DNA from: Microtetraspora glauca
GTDB taxonomy: Bacteria > Actinomycetota > Actinomycetes > Streptosporangiales > Streptosporangiaceae
NCBI GenBank assembly: GCA_001570385.1
Contig: BBYL01000007.1
Location: 682,001 to 746,000, forward strand
DNA: 64,000 nt
Direction of reading: 5' to 3'
Below, piece by piece: positions 33,486 through 42,899 of this stretch (its first letter is position 1; every line of letters begins with the position of its first letter). A program made the position numbers and the translations under genes. Under the pieces are notes generated by a model. The model ran no database searches, was not told the origin of the DNA, and worked only from the letters and a program-made list of their open reading frames with translations.

Positions 33486-34589
33486 GTGAGGAAGAGCTGT
33501 TTGCCGGAGTCAGCCCATTATGAGGCGATTCTTCTGGTTGGTGGTCAAGGAACGCGTTTGCGGCCTTTGACGCTTTTTACGCCGAAGCCGTTGCTGCCGA
33601 CGGCAGGGGTTCCGTTCCTCGCGCACCAACTGGCCAAGGCCCGCTCGTTCGGGGTCCGGCGGATCGTGTTCGCCACCTCCTACCGGGCGTCGATGTTCGC
33701 CGACGCCTTCGGCGACGGTTCGTCCCTGGGGCTCGACATCGTCTACATGACGGAGGAGACGCCGCTGGGCACCGGCGGCGCGATCCGCAACGCGGCCGAG
33801 GCGCTCACCTGCGGCCCGGACGCCCCCGTGCTGGTGCTGAACGGCGACATCCTCTCCGGACACGACATAGCCGACCAGATCAGGGTGCACGTCGAGCGCG
33901 GCGCCTCGGCCACGCTCCATCTGACCGAGGTCGACGACCCGTCCAGGTTCGGCTGCGTGCCGACGTCCCCCGACGGCCGTGTCACGGCGTTCCTGGAGAA
34001 GACCCCCAATCCGGTGACGAACCGGATCAACGCCGGGTGCTACGTGTTCCAGCGCTCGGTGATCGACTCGATCCCGGCCGGCCAGGTCGTGTCGGTGGAG
34101 CGGGAGACCTTCCCCGGGTTGATCGAGGCCGGGGAACTGGTGCTCGGCTACTCCGACGCCTCGTACTGGCTCGACGTGGGCACCCCGGCCGCCTTCGTGC
34201 GGGGTTCGGCCGACCTCGTGCTCGGCAAGCTGGAGTCGCACGCCCTGCCGGGGCCGGTGGGCGAGTTTCTCCTGCTGGACGGCGCGACGGTCTCGCCCGA
34301 GGCCAAGGTCGGCGGGGGGACGGTCGTCGGCGCCGGCGTCTCCGTGGAGGCGGGCGCCAGCGTCCAGGGAAGCGTCCTCGGCGACGGCGCCGTGGTGGAG
34401 CCCGGCGCCACCGTGGTCGACTCGATCGTCGGCACGGGAGCCCGGATCGCGACCGGCGCGGTGCTGCGCGACGTGGTCGTGGGAGACGGCGCCGTCATCG
34501 GCCCGGGCAACGAACTCGCCGCCGGTGCGCGCGTCTGGCCCGGCGTCACGCTGCGCGAGTGCTCGGTCCGGTTCTCCAGCGACGTCTAG
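33486..34589 (+). CDS. Mannose-1-phosphate guanylyltransferase / NDP-sugar pyrophosphorylase family
   Basis: 367 residues. The nucleotidyltransferase domain starts EAILLVGGQGTRLRPLTLFT with PKPLLPTAGVPF and metal-binding VLNGDIL; residues about 260-365 form a left-handed beta-helix of short repeats (VVGAGVSVEAGASVQGSVLG), as in GDP-mannose pyrophosphorylases. The equivalent gene near whiB2/fbiA in Mycobacterium makes GDP-mannose. GTG 33486 sits seven bases after TAACCT and appears leaderless, under an iron-box-like motif. Works with the phosphomannomutase at 51065. Confidence 0.88.
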   Translation: MRKSCLPESAHYEAILLVGGQGTRLRPLTLFTPKPLLPTAGVPFLAHQLAKARSFGVRRIVFATSYRASMFADAFGDGSSLGLDIVYMTEETPLGTGGAIRNAAEALTCGPDAPVLVLNGDILSGHDIADQIRVHVERGASATLHLTEVDDPSRFGCVPTSPDGRVTAFLEKTPNPVTNRINAGCYVFQRSVIDSIPAGQVVSVERETFPGLIEAGELVLGYSDASYWLDVGTPAAFVRGSADLVLGKLESHALPGPVGEFLLLDGATVSPEAKVGGGTVVGAGVSVEAGASVQGSVLGDGAVVEPGATVVDSIVGTGARIATGAVLRDVVVGDGAVIGPGNELAAGARVWPGVTLRECSVRFSSDV

Positions 34590-34597
34590 CAGAGGTC

Positions 34598-34627
34598 CAG
34601 CGGCATACAGCGACATACAGCGACATT
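34598..34627 (+). repeat. Three 10-bp repeats upstream of the AlkA-like gene
   Basis: CAGCGGCATA, CAGCGACATA and CAGCGACATT run in tandem, one helical turn each, ending at the -35-like TTGGTG. They may be regulator sites on one face of the DNA. Confidence 0.7.
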
Positions 34628-34653
34628 TGGTGCCGCTCCGGCCGAGTACGTTG
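34626..34653 (+). promoter_or_regulatory. Candidate promoter of the AlkA-like gene
   Basis: TTGGTG (34626-34631) and TACGTT (34648-34653) with a 16-base spacer; GTG 34661 follows seven bases after the -10, so transcription would yield a leaderless message. Confidence 0.5.
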
Positions 34654-34660
34654 AGATGGT

Positions 34661-35656
34661 GTGGTGGCAGGAGCGATGACGCCGACAGGCGCGGCGGAGC
34701 GGGCACGGGAACGCCGGTGGTGGCCCGCCGGGGCCCTCGACCTGGTCCTGACGCTGTCGCCGCACCAGCACGGGGGCGGGGATCCCACCTGGCGGCGCAC
34801 GCCCGACGGCGCGTTCTGGCGGACCTCACGCACCCCGGACGGTCCCGGCACGCTGCGGATCACCGCCGCGGCCGGCGAGGTGTTCGGTCAGGCGTGGGGT
34901 CCGGGGGCCGAGTGGCTGCTGGAGACCCTGCCCGCCCTGCTCGGAGCGGATGATGATATTTCGGCCTTCGCGGACACGCTGGCGCGGGCGGCCGCCTCAG
35001 GAGCCGCGCGTACCGCCGCCTTCGTCGGAGAGCTGGCCGCCCGGCATCCGGGCCTGCGCGTCGGACGGTCGTCCCGCGTCTTCGAGGCGCTGGTCCCCGC
35101 CGTGCTGGAGCAGAAAGTCGTCGGGATGGAGGCGTGGCGCGCCTGGCGCCGCCTCCTGCGCACGTACGGCGACGCCGCCCCAGGGCCCGCACCCGAGGGC
35201 ATGATCGTCATCCCGTCGCCCGAAACCTGGCGGCGGATCCCCTCCTGGGACTGGCATCGGGCCGGGGCGGAGGCCGTACGAGCGCGGACGATCATCAATG
35301 CGGCCGCGCACGCCGTGAAGCTGGAGGCGACCGTGCCGCCGCCGTCAGGGGCGGCCGGCTGCGCGGAGGCGGATCGCCTGCTGCGGGCGCTGCCGGGGAT
35401 CGGGGTCTGGACGTCGGCGGAGGTCCGCCAGCGTGCCCACGGAGATCCCGACGCGCCCAGCGTGGGGGACTTCCATCTGTCGGGCCTGGTGGGCTACGCG
35501 TTGACCGGGCGGAAGGTGGACGACGCCGCCATGCTGGAACTCCTCGAACCGTTCAGGGGCCAGCGCCATCGGGTGGCGTGGCTGATCACGCTCAGTGGCC
35601 GCAGGCCACCGGCGCGCGGCCCGCGGATGCCCGTTCGCGACTACCGGTCGTTCTGA
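34661..35656 (+). CDS. AlkA-like DNA glycosylase (HhH-GPD superfamily)
   Basis: 331 residues. The C-terminal half has the base-excision HhH-GPD fold: VFEALVPAVLEQKVVGMEAW, hairpin LLRALPGIGVWTSAEVRQRA with its L-P-G-I-G-x-W turn, and the catalytic Asp in PSVGDFHLSG. It should remove alkylated bases such as 3-methyladenine. The N-terminal 100 residues resemble the AlkA TBP-like domain. Start GTG 34661 is leaderless-like; ATG 34676 is preceded by AGGAG but with only two bases of spacing. Its 3' end overlaps the converging small membrane gene by 65 bases. Confidence 0.86.
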   Translation: MVAGAMTPTGAAERARERRWWPAGALDLVLTLSPHQHGGGDPTWRRTPDGAFWRTSRTPDGPGTLRITAAAGEVFGQAWGPGAEWLLETLPALLGADDDISAFADTLARAAASGAARTAAFVGELAARHPGLRVGRSSRVFEALVPAVLEQKVVGMEAWRAWRRLLRTYGDAAPGPAPEGMIVIPSPETWRRIPSWDWHRAGAEAVRARTIINAAAHAVKLEATVPPPSGAAGCAEADRLLRALPGIGVWTSAEVRQRAHGDPDAPSVGDFHLSGLVGYALTGRKVDDAAMLELLEPFRGQRHRVAWLITLSGRRPPARGPRMPVRDYRSF

Positions 35657-35825
35657 CCTCGCGCCGCTCCGGGGTCCGGCGTGATCGGAACCGCCGGGTG
35701 CCGCCGCCCGAGGGACTTCGGGGCGTGTCGGCGGCTGTCCAGTCGCGACCGTCACGCGTGTCCGTGCCGAAGAGCGGGGCGAGGACCGCGACGACGATCA
35801 GGAAGGTGACGACGAGCCAGGTCAT
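35592..35825 (-). CDS. Small single-pass membrane protein of unknown function
   Basis: 77 residues from ATG 35825, with a strong GGAGG seven bases upstream. The N-terminus MTWLVVTFLIVVAVLAPLFG is one membrane helix; the rest is Arg/Gly/Ser-rich and cytoplasmic or disordered (DGRDWT near the membrane). A CATACT hexamer lies upstream. Divergent from fbiC and overlapping the 3' end of the glycosylase gene. The good ribosome site supports it as real; function unknown. Confidence 0.65.
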   Translation of the reverse strand: MTWLVVTFLIVVAVLAPLFGTDTRDGRDWTAADTPRSPSGGGTRRFRSRRTPERREVRTTGSRERASAGRAPVACGH

Positions 35826-35970
35826 GGTGACCTCCGTGGTGGCAGTGGGTGATGCCTCCAGTATGTTTGCGTGCATCTATTTACGTCTATTGAATTCTTT
35901 TGCAGTTGTCTCTTAAGTGACTCTGAATTGATGGGCCCACCCCGCCGAGGGGCCGTCGTACGCCGCGACG

Positions 35971-35976
35971 TATGGT
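35971..35976 (+). promoter_or_regulatory. -10 element of a probable leaderless fbiC promoter
   Basis: TATGGT, seven bases before ATG 35984; this favours 35984 over the upstream in-frame ATG at 35972, which lies inside the hexamer. Confidence 0.5.
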
Positions 35977-35983
35977 GCAGCCC

Positions 35984-38599
35984 ATGAGCGCGAACCCCAC
36001 AGACGCCGCGCTGCGGCGGGCACTGGCTCGGGCACGCGACGGCAAGGCCCTCGATGTCACCGAGGCCGTCGTCCTGCTGCACGCCCGAGGCGATCACCTG
36101 GAGACCTTGCTCGACCACGCCTCACGGGTCAGGGACGCCGGGCTGGATGCGGTGGGCCGGACGGGGATCGTCACCTACAGCAGGAAGGTCTTCATCCCGC
36201 TGACGCGGTTGTGCCGGGACCGGTGCGGCTACTGCACGTTCGCGACCGCGCCGCACAAGCTCGACAGCCCCTTCCTGCCGCCGGACGAGGTTCTGGAGAT
36301 CGCCCGCCAGGGAGCGGCGATGGGCTGCAAGGAAGCCCTGTTCACGCTGGGAGACCGCCCCGAGGACCGGTGGCACCAGGCCCGCGAGTGGCTGGACGCC
36401 CACGGGTACGACGACACCCTGTCCTACGTCCGGGCCATGGCCGTACGGGTGCTGGAGGAGACCGGCCTGCTGCCGCACCTCAACCCCGGCGTGATGACGT
36501 GGCGCGACCTCCAGCGGCTCAAGCCGGTCTCGCCGTCGATGGGCATGATGCTGGAGACCACGTCCGAGCGGCTCTTCACCGAGAAGGGCCAGGCGCACTA
36601 CGGCTCGCCCGACAAGGACCCGGCCGTACGGCTGCGCGTGCTGGAGGACGCCGGACGCACGAGCGTGCCGTTCACCACCGGCATCCTGATCGGCATCGGG
36701 GAGACCGTCCAGGACCGCGCCGAGGCGATCTTCGCGATCCGCCGCGTGGCCCGGGAGTACGGCGGCATCCAGGAGGTGATCGTCCAGAACTTCCGCGCCA
36801 AGCCGGACACGGCGATGCGCGGCATGCCGGACGCCGACCTTCAGGAGCTGGCCGCGACGATCGCCGTGGCCAGGCTCGTGCTCGGGCCCAAGGTGCGGAT
36901 CCAGGCGCCGCCGAATCTGGTCGACGACGAGTTCACACTGATGATCCGCGCGGGCATCGACGACTGGGGCGGCGTCTCGCCGCTCACGCCCGACCACGTG
37001 AACCCCGAGCGTCCGTGGCCGCAGATCGACGACCTCGCCGCCCGCACGGCCGCCGCCGGGTTCGAGCTGCGGGAACGCCTGACGATATATCCGGAATACG
37101 TGTTGGCCGGGGAACCGTGGCTCGACCCCCGGCTGCGCGAGCACGTCGCCGCCCTGGCCGATCCCCGTACCGGCCTGGCCCGGGAGGACGCGACGCCGGT
37201 CGGGCGGCCGTGGCAGGAGCCCGACGGCGGCTTCCAGACGCAGGCGGACGCCGCGCCGCGGACCACGGGCCGCGCCGACCTGCACATCGCGATCGACTCC
37301 GAGGGCCGGACCGCCGACCGCCGGGCCGACTTCGACAGCGTCTACGGCGACTGGGACGCCCTCCGCGAGCGGCTGCCCCACACCGCAGGCGCCGGCGGGG
37401 GCGCCACCTCGGAGGTCCGGGAGGCGCTGCGCGTCGCGGAGACCGCCCCGGCGACGCTCACCGACGAGCAGGCGCTGGCGCTGCTCGGCCTGGCCGGGGA
37501 CCAGAACGGCGTGGGCGCCGACGACGCGGGCCTCGACGAACTGGCCCGGATCGCCGACGGGCTGCGCCGTGAGGCGGTGGGCGACGACGTCACCTACGTC
37601 GTCAACAGGAACATCAACTTCACCAACGTCTGCTACACCGGCTGCCGGTTCTGCGCGTTCGCGCAGCGTCGCACCGACGCCGACGCCTTCACGCTCTCGC
37701 TCTCCGAGGTGGCCGACCGGGCGCGGGAGGCGTGGGACGCGGGCGCCACCGAGGTCTGCATGCAGGGCGGGATCCACCCCGACCTGCCGGGAACGGCCTA
37801 CTTCGACATCGCCCGCGCGGTCAAGGAACGCTGCCCGGACATGCACGTGCACGCGTTCTCGCCGATGGAGGTCATCAACGGCGCCAGCCGTACGAACCTG
37901 TCCATAGCGGAATGGCTGCACGCGGCCAAGGAGGCCGGGGTCGACTCGCTGCCGGGCACGGCCGCCGAGATCCTCGACGACGACGTCCGCTGGGTGCTGA
38001 CCAAGGGCAAGCTCCCGGCGAAGGAGTGGATCGAGGTGATCACCACCGCGCACAAGGTGGGCATCCCGACGACCTCGACCATGATGTACGGGCACGTCGA
38101 CACACACGCGCACTGGGTCCGCCACATCCGGCTCATCCGCAGGATCCAGGAGGAGACGGGCGGGTTCCGCGAGTTCGTCCTGCTGCCGTTCGTGCACCAC
38201 AGCGCCCCGATCTACCTCGCGGGGGTGGCGCGTCCCGGGCCGACCGCGCGCGAGAACCGCGCCGTGCACGCCCTGGCGCGGATCATGCTGCACGGCGCGA
38301 TCCCGAACATCCAGTGCTCGTGGGTCAAGCTCCGTGACGACCTCTGCCGCGACGTGCTCGACGGAGGCGTGAACGACCTCGGCGGCACGCTGATGGAGGA
38401 GACCATCAGCCGCATGGCCGGGTCGGAGAACGGCTCCTACAAGACGATCAGCGAGATCGCCGCCATGGTGGCCCCGATCGGGCGGCCGCTGCGCCAGCGC
38501 ACCACGTCGTACGAGGCGCCGAGCGCCGAGCGGATCGCCGCGGCGGAGCGGAGCGACGGCGTCTGCCAGAGCGTCAGGAGGACCCTGCCCATCGCGTGA
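35984..38599 (+). CDS. fbiC: FO synthase (7,8-didemethyl-8-hydroxy-5-deazariboflavin synthase)
   Basis: 871 residues, fusion of CofG and CofH radical-SAM halves as usual in actinobacteria. The N-terminal half has C77-x3-C81-x2-C84 (CRDRCGYC), the C-terminal half C550-x3-C554-x2-C557 (CYTGCRFC). Each binds a 4Fe-4S cluster and SAM; together they join tyrosine to the flavin precursor to form FO, the chromophore of coenzyme F420. ATG 35984 follows TATGGT by seven bases. fbiA and fbiB lie 2-4 kb away on the other strand, so F420 synthesis is largely housed here. Confidence 0.96.
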   Translation: MSANPTDAALRRALARARDGKALDVTEAVVLLHARGDHLETLLDHASRVRDAGLDAVGRTGIVTYSRKVFIPLTRLCRDRCGYCTFATAPHKLDSPFLPPDEVLEIARQGAAMGCKEALFTLGDRPEDRWHQAREWLDAHGYDDTLSYVRAMAVRVLEETGLLPHLNPGVMTWRDLQRLKPVSPSMGMMLETTSERLFTEKGQAHYGSPDKDPAVRLRVLEDAGRTSVPFTTGILIGIGETVQDRAEAIFAIRRVAREYGGIQEVIVQNFRAKPDTAMRGMPDADLQELAATIAVARLVLGPKVRIQAPPNLVDDEFTLMIRAGIDDWGGVSPLTPDHVNPERPWPQIDDLAARTAAAGFELRERLTIYPEYVLAGEPWLDPRLREHVAALADPRTGLAREDATPVGRPWQEPDGGFQTQADAAPRTTGRADLHIAIDSEGRTADRRADFDSVYGDWDALRERLPHTAGAGGGATSEVREALRVAETAPATLTDEQALALLGLAGDQNGVGADDAGLDELARIADGLRREAVGDDVTYVVNRNINFTNVCYTGCRFCAFAQRRTDADAFTLSLSEVADRAREAWDAGATEVCMQGGIHPDLPGTAYFDIARAVKERCPDMHVHAFSPMEVINGASRTNLSIAEWLHAAKEAGVDSLPGTAAEILDDDVRWVLTKGKLPAKEWIEVITTAHKVGIPTTSTMMYGHVDTHAHWVRHIRLIRRIQEETGGFREFVLLPFVHHSAPIYLAGVARPGPTARENRAVHALARIMLHGAIPNIQCSWVKLRDDLCRDVLDGGVNDLGGTLMEETISRMAGSENGSYKTISEIAAMVAPIGRPLRQRTTSYEAPSAERIAAAERSDGVCQSVRRTLPIA

Positions 38600-38695
38600 C
38601 GTGGTTATAACAAGTTCTACATATTCGCCGTCGAGGTACTTGCGTCCTGTGCGGGGCCCGTTGGCACAATCGTGATCCCTTGACCGAGAGGGGTC

Positions 38696-40459
38696 ATGCC
38701 CGTGCCGTACGGTCGTCACCGCGCCGCGACACCCGCTGACCAGCCGCGCCTTCCGGTACGGAGAAGCGTCGTCGTGGCGGCGTCGGCGGTGGTGCTCCTG
38801 CTGGCCGCGGGGGCCGTCCGCGTGATGGGGGCGGGTCTGGGAACGTGTTCTGCCCGCGATCCGATCCTGGTCGGTGTGGCCGCCGCGGTGGACATCGCGC
38901 CGCCCGTCATGGAGGCCGCCCGGCGGTTCAACGAATCCGAGGCCGGAGTCGACGGGCGGTGCGTCAAGGTCCAGGTCGCCGAGCAGCCCCCCGCGCCCGT
39001 GCTGCGCACGCTGATCGGCGACCGCGCGGGCGCCCTGCCGCAGCGGCCTGACGGCTGGATCGCGGACTCCTCCGCCTGGGTGCGCCTCGCCCGCAAGCAG
39101 GGCGCGCAGGACGTCGCCTCGGACGAGACGGTCGTCGCGACGTCCCCGCTGGTGTTCGCGACGAGCCGGTCCCTCGCCCAGCGCTTCGCGGCCGGTCGTA
39201 CGGCCATGAGCTGGGACATGGTCTTCCCCGCCACCGTACGGGGCCAGCTGGAGCCCACGGACCGCGAGCCGGACGTGGTCCGCGTTCCGGACCCCTCGGT
39301 GTCCGGCGCGGGCATCGCCACGGTCGCGGCGGCGCGGGACATCGTCGGGACCGGCCCGGACGCGAGCAAGGAGCTGACCGCGTTCGTCCGGATGGCGCAG
39401 GCCGGTTCCGCGCCCGACTACCGCGGCATGCTCGCCGCCATCGACGCCCCCGGCTTCTGGACACGCCCGGTCGTGGTCGTCCCCGAGCAGTCGGTGTGGG
39501 CTCACAACCAGGGGGCGGGCGTGGCGCCCGTGGTCGCCCTCCACCCCAAGGAGGGGACGATCAACCTCGACTATCCGTACGTCGTGACCTTGGCCGACCC
39601 CGACCGGGCGGCCGGGTCACGGCTGTTCGCGGGCTGGCTGCGCTCGGCCGAGACGCAGGAGGCCGTGCGCCGCGACGGGTTCCGCACGGCCGACGGCCGG
39701 GAGCCGCCGTTCCCCGTGGGACCCGACATCCCGGCGGACGCGCCGGAGGCGCGCCCCTCCATCACGCCCGAGGTCATCGACGAGGCGCTGGAGGCGTGGA
39801 GCAGGCTGGCGCCGCCGACCAGGATCCTGGTCCTCGCCGACGTCTCCAAGGAGACGGCCGAGCCGATCAGGCCGGGCGGCGAGACCCGGCTCGACGTGGC
39901 GATAGAGGCGGCCAAGATCGGTATCAAGATGTTCCCGGACGAGACCGCCATCGGCGTCTGGGAGTTCGCCAGGAAGCTCCAGGGCGGCGCGGACCAGCGC
40001 AGGCTCGTCGGCCTCGGCTCGATCACCGAGCCGGACTCCGGCCAGGAGATCCGCAGGACCAGCCTGTTCCGCATCGCGGACGGCATCAAGGCGTTCCCCG
40101 GCAGGGCCAGCTCGCTGTACGACTCGATCCTCGCGGGCTTCCGCGACGTGTCCAAGGACTACGACCCGCTGATGAGCAACTCGCTGCTCCTGCTCACCGC
40201 CGGCGAGGACGACGGCAGGGGCGTGTCCCGCGCGGAACTCGTCAAGGCGCTCCGCGCGGAGTGGGACCCCGAGCGGCCGGTCCAGATCATCGTGGTCGCG
40301 TTCGGGACCGGCGCCGACAGGAACGCCCTGAACGAGATCGTCTCGGTCACCAACGGGCAGCTCTACGTGGCCGAGCAGCCCGGACAGATCATCGACGTCT
40401 TCCTCTCGGCGCTGGCGCGGCGGTTGTGCCACCCGACCTGCCCGGGTTCGGCGGGTTGA
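38696..40459 (+). CDS. Substrate-binding-like / von Willebrand A domain protein
   Basis: 587 residues. One N-terminal membrane helix or signal (VVVAASAVVLLLAAGAV), then a periplasmic binding-protein-like domain (about 50-340; DPILVGVAAAVDIAPPVMEA) and a VWA domain (about 370-580). The metal site is atypical: DVSKE replaces DxSxS and LLTAGEDDG replaces the usual LTDG, so metal-dependent adhesion may be weak or lost. It should act outside the membrane in binding or sensing. ATG 38696 follows GAGAGGGG. Converges with fbiB. Confidence 0.75.
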   Translation: MPVPYGRHRAATPADQPRLPVRRSVVVAASAVVLLLAAGAVRVMGAGLGTCSARDPILVGVAAAVDIAPPVMEAARRFNESEAGVDGRCVKVQVAEQPPAPVLRTLIGDRAGALPQRPDGWIADSSAWVRLARKQGAQDVASDETVVATSPLVFATSRSLAQRFAAGRTAMSWDMVFPATVRGQLEPTDREPDVVRVPDPSVSGAGIATVAAARDIVGTGPDASKELTAFVRMAQAGSAPDYRGMLAAIDAPGFWTRPVVVVPEQSVWAHNQGAGVAPVVALHPKEGTINLDYPYVVTLADPDRAAGSRLFAGWLRSAETQEAVRRDGFRTADGREPPFPVGPDIPADAPEARPSITPEVIDEALEAWSRLAPPTRILVLADVSKETAEPIRPGGETRLDVAIEAAKIGIKMFPDETAIGVWEFARKLQGGADQRRLVGLGSITEPDSGQEIRRTSLFRIADGIKAFPGRASSLYDSILAGFRDVSKDYDPLMSNSLLLLTAGEDDGRGVSRAELVKALRAEWDPERPVQIIVVAFGTGADRNALNEIVSVTNGQLYVAEQPGQIIDVFLSALARRLCHPTCPGSAG

Positions 40460-40480
40460 CGGAGCCGTCGGGCGCCGTCA
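40457..40480. terminator. Hairpin between converging VWA gene and fbiB
   Basis: TGACGG (40457-40462) pairs with CCGTCA (40475-40480) and spans both stop codons. Short stem; moderate support for a two-way terminator. Confidence 0.35.
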
Positions 40481-41785
40481 GCGGGTGACCACGAAGTCCG
40501 CGGCGTCCCTGGGCGACCGGTCCCGGGGCGGCGCGGCGGCGTGGCCGATCGCGACCGCGCCCATCGGGTCCCAGCTCTCGGGGAGGTCGAGCACGTTCCG
40601 CACCGTGTCGCGGCAGAACATGGTGGACGACACCCACGCGGAGCCGAGCCCCTCCACCGCGAGCTGGACCAGGAAGTTCTGCACGCCCGCGCCGGTCGCG
40701 ACGACGAACATCTCGCGCTCCGCGGCGTTCCTCCGGTCGTCCCGGTACGTGTGCGACCCGTCCATCACCAGGCAAGGGACGGCCAGGTAGGGGGCGTTCC
40801 GCAGCACGTCGCCCCGCCTGACCCGCTTCCCGATCGACTCCTCGGAGAAGCCGTCGCCGCGCAGGTCCGCGATCCAGGCGTCCCGCATCGCGTCGAGCAG
40901 TGCCGTACGGGCCGCGGGGGTCTCCAGGAGGACGAACCGCCACGGGGTCGTATGGTGCGGCGCCGGGGCGGCGACGGCCGCGGCCACGGCCCGGCGCACC
41001 GCCGCGGGATCGACCGGCGCGCCGGAGAATTCCCGGATCGTCCGGCGGGCGAAGACGACGTCGGCGGAGCCGTACCGGAACATGTCCTCGTCGGCGGGCC
41101 GGACGAGGACACGCGCGCCGGGGCCGTCCTCGCTGGTGACGAGGTCGCCGAGCCCGCGCACGACGGCCACCGGCACCCCGGCCAGCTTGCCCTTGGCCAG
41201 CTCGGCCGCCGCCGCGATCTCGTCGATCAGCGCGGTCACCGTCGCCCGCAGCGGGTTCCCGTACGCGTCGGTCTTGCCGCGGAAGTCGTCCAGGGGCCGC
41301 ACCCCGGCGGCGCCGATCGCCACGTCGGTCAGGCCGTGCCGCCAGGGACGCCCGAAGGTGTCGGAGACGATCACGCCCACGTCGGCGCCGGTCCGGGCCC
41401 GCACGCCCTTCCTGATCCGCCGCGCGGAGACGTCGGAGTCCTCCGGCAGCAGCAGGACCGTGCCCGGCTCGGTGTTCGACGCGTCCACCCCGGCGGCGGC
41501 CATGACGAACCCGTGCCGGGTCTGGGCGATCACGGTGTCGCCGCGTCGCGCGACCACGCGCGCGGTCTCGTCCATGATCGCCTCGGTACGGCTCTCGCCG
41601 GGCCGGACCCTGCCCTCCGCCTTGCTCACGATCTTCGAGGTCACGACGAGGATGTCGCCGTCGGACAGGTCGGGTGCGGCGTCCGCCACCAGGGCGGCGA
41701 TGTCGTCCCCCGGCCGGATCTCGGGCAGGCCGGGGACGCCGGTGATGCTGATGAGGGTCAACGGTACGTCCTCTCGCGGGGTCAC
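40478..41785 (-). CDS. fbiB: Coenzyme F420:L-glutamate ligase / FMN-dependent dehydrogenase
   Basis: 435 residues from GTG 41785, whose GTGA overlaps the fbiA stop. Residues about 1-240 are the F420 glutamyl ligase ([34 protein letters not shown]); residues about 250-435 are a nitroreductase-fold domain ([27 protein letters not shown]) that reduces dehydro-F420-0. The two-domain form is the actinobacterial one. Translational coupling to fbiA keeps the two steps matched. Confidence 0.95.
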   Translation of the reverse strand: MTPREDVPLTLISITGVPGLPEIRPGDDIAALVADAAPDLSDGDILVVTSKIVSKAEGRVRPGESRTEAIMDETARVVARRGDTVIAQTRHGFVMAAAGVDASNTEPGTVLLLPEDSDVSARRIRKGVRARTGADVGVIVSDTFGRPWRHGLTDVAIGAAGVRPLDDFRGKTDAYGNPLRATVTALIDEIAAAAELAKGKLAGVPVAVVRGLGDLVTSEDGPGARVLVRPADEDMFRYGSADVVFARRTIREFSGAPVDPAAVRRAVAAAVAAPAPHHTTPWRFVLLETPAARTALLDAMRDAWIADLRGDGFSEESIGKRVRRGDVLRNAPYLAVPCLVMDGSHTYRDDRRNAAEREMFVVATGAGVQNFLVQLAVEGLGSAWVSSTMFCRDTVRNVLDLPESWDPMGAVAIGHAAAPPRDRSPRDAADFVVTR

Positions 41786-42732
41786 GAGGTGAGGGTGCGG
41801 GCGAGGGTGAGCGCGGCGGCGGCGAGGTCCCGGGTGGCCTCGGGGGAGTCCATGAGGAGGGGGCGGGCCTCGACGGTCACCCCGTAGAGGGAGACGGCCT
41901 TGTCCTCCTCGGCCACGAGCCAGCCGTCGATGAGGTCCGAGCCGTACAGCTCCAGGACCGCCTGGGCGCTCGTCTCGACGCCGATGGCGCTCAGGCAGGC
42001 GTCGGCCATGCCGCGCACCGGCGCGCCGCCGATGATGGGGGAGACGCCGACCACGGTCTTCTCGCAGAGCGCGGAACGGATGCCGGGGATCTGGAGGATC
42101 GTGCCGATGCTCACCACCGGGTTCGACGGCGGCAGGATCACGAAGTCCGCCTCGCGGACGGCCTCCAGCACGCCGGGCGCCGGGCTCGCCTCGTCCGCGC
42201 CCACGAGGGCGATCTGCTCGGCGGGGAGAGAGGCGCGCAGCCGCACCCACCACTCCTGGAAGTGGATGGCGCGCCTGCCCTGGCCGTCGTCGACGACGAC
42301 GTGGGTCTCGGTCCGGTCGTCGGACATGGGAAGCAGCCGGACGCCGGGCTGCCAGCGCGCGCAGAGCGCCTCCGTGACCTGGGACAGGGGATAACCCGCG
42401 GCCAGCATCTGGGTGCGCACGATGTGCGTGGCGACGTCGCGGTCACCCAGCCCGAACCACTGGGGCTCCATGCCGTAGGCGGCCAACTCGTCCTTGACGG
42501 TGAACGTCTCGTCGGTGCGGCCCCAACCCTGGTCCTCGTTGATGCCGCCGCCGAGGGTGTACATCACGGTGTCGAGATCGGGGCAGACCCGGAGGCCGAA
42601 CAGGGTGATGTCGTCCCCGGTGTTACCGATGACGGTGATCTCGGCGGGCTCTTCCGAGGCGGCACAGGCCGCCTTGAGGCCGCGCAGGAAACGGGCGCCG
42701 CCGATCCCGCCGGCGAGGCAAACGATGCGCAT
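41782..42732 (-). CDS. fbiA: 2-phospho-L-lactate (phosphoenolpyruvyl) transferase
   Basis: 316 residues, full length. It begins [20 protein letters not shown], the CofD nucleotide-binding loop, with [20 protein letters not shown] and [18 protein letters not shown]. It moves the phospho-C3 acid from its guanosine diphosphate carrier to FO, giving F420-0 or its dehydro form. It is the first gene of the fbiA-fbiB pair; a 23-bp imperfect palindrome lies 40 bases upstream. Confidence 0.96.
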   Translation of the reverse strand: MRIVCLAGGIGGARFLRGLKAACAASEEPAEITVIGNTGDDITLFGLRVCPDLDTVMYTLGGGINEDQGWGRTDETFTVKDELAAYGMEPQWFGLGDRDVATHIVRTQMLAAGYPLSQVTEALCARWQPGVRLLPMSDDRTETHVVVDDGQGRRAIHFQEWWVRLRASLPAEQIALVGADEASPAPGVLEAVREADFVILPPSNPVVSIGTILQIPGIRSALCEKTVVGVSPIIGGAPVRGMADACLSAIGVETSAQAVLELYGSDLIDGWLVAEEDKAVSLYGVTVEARPLLMDSPEATRDLAAAALTLARTLTS

Positions 42733-42772
42733 GCCGCCAGTCTCGCACCCGGCTTCCGGCGGACGGCACGCG

Positions 42773-42795
42773 CCTCATATGCGATAAATGTGAGG
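42773..42795. promoter_or_regulatory. Imperfect palindrome between fbiA and the Q-rich gene
   Basis: CCTCATAT (42773-42780) and ATGTGAGG (42788-42795) are inverted with one mismatch around GCGATAA. It lies in the divergent promoter region, so it could control both directions. Binder unknown. Confidence 0.4.
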
Positions 42796-42899
42796 TAGGA
42801 AACAGTTGTAATGGCATGAGGTTGTTGGGTCTACCGACACCAAAGTCGCTCTTGTGCGAAACTTCCCCGAGTGTCTTTTGGAAGGCGTTGGGGGTAGTG

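Noticed and set aside
36122..39544. An 1140-codon open frame on the minus strand opposite fbiC
   Set aside because: No family motif, composition of an antisense shadow, and fbiC on the other strand is certain.
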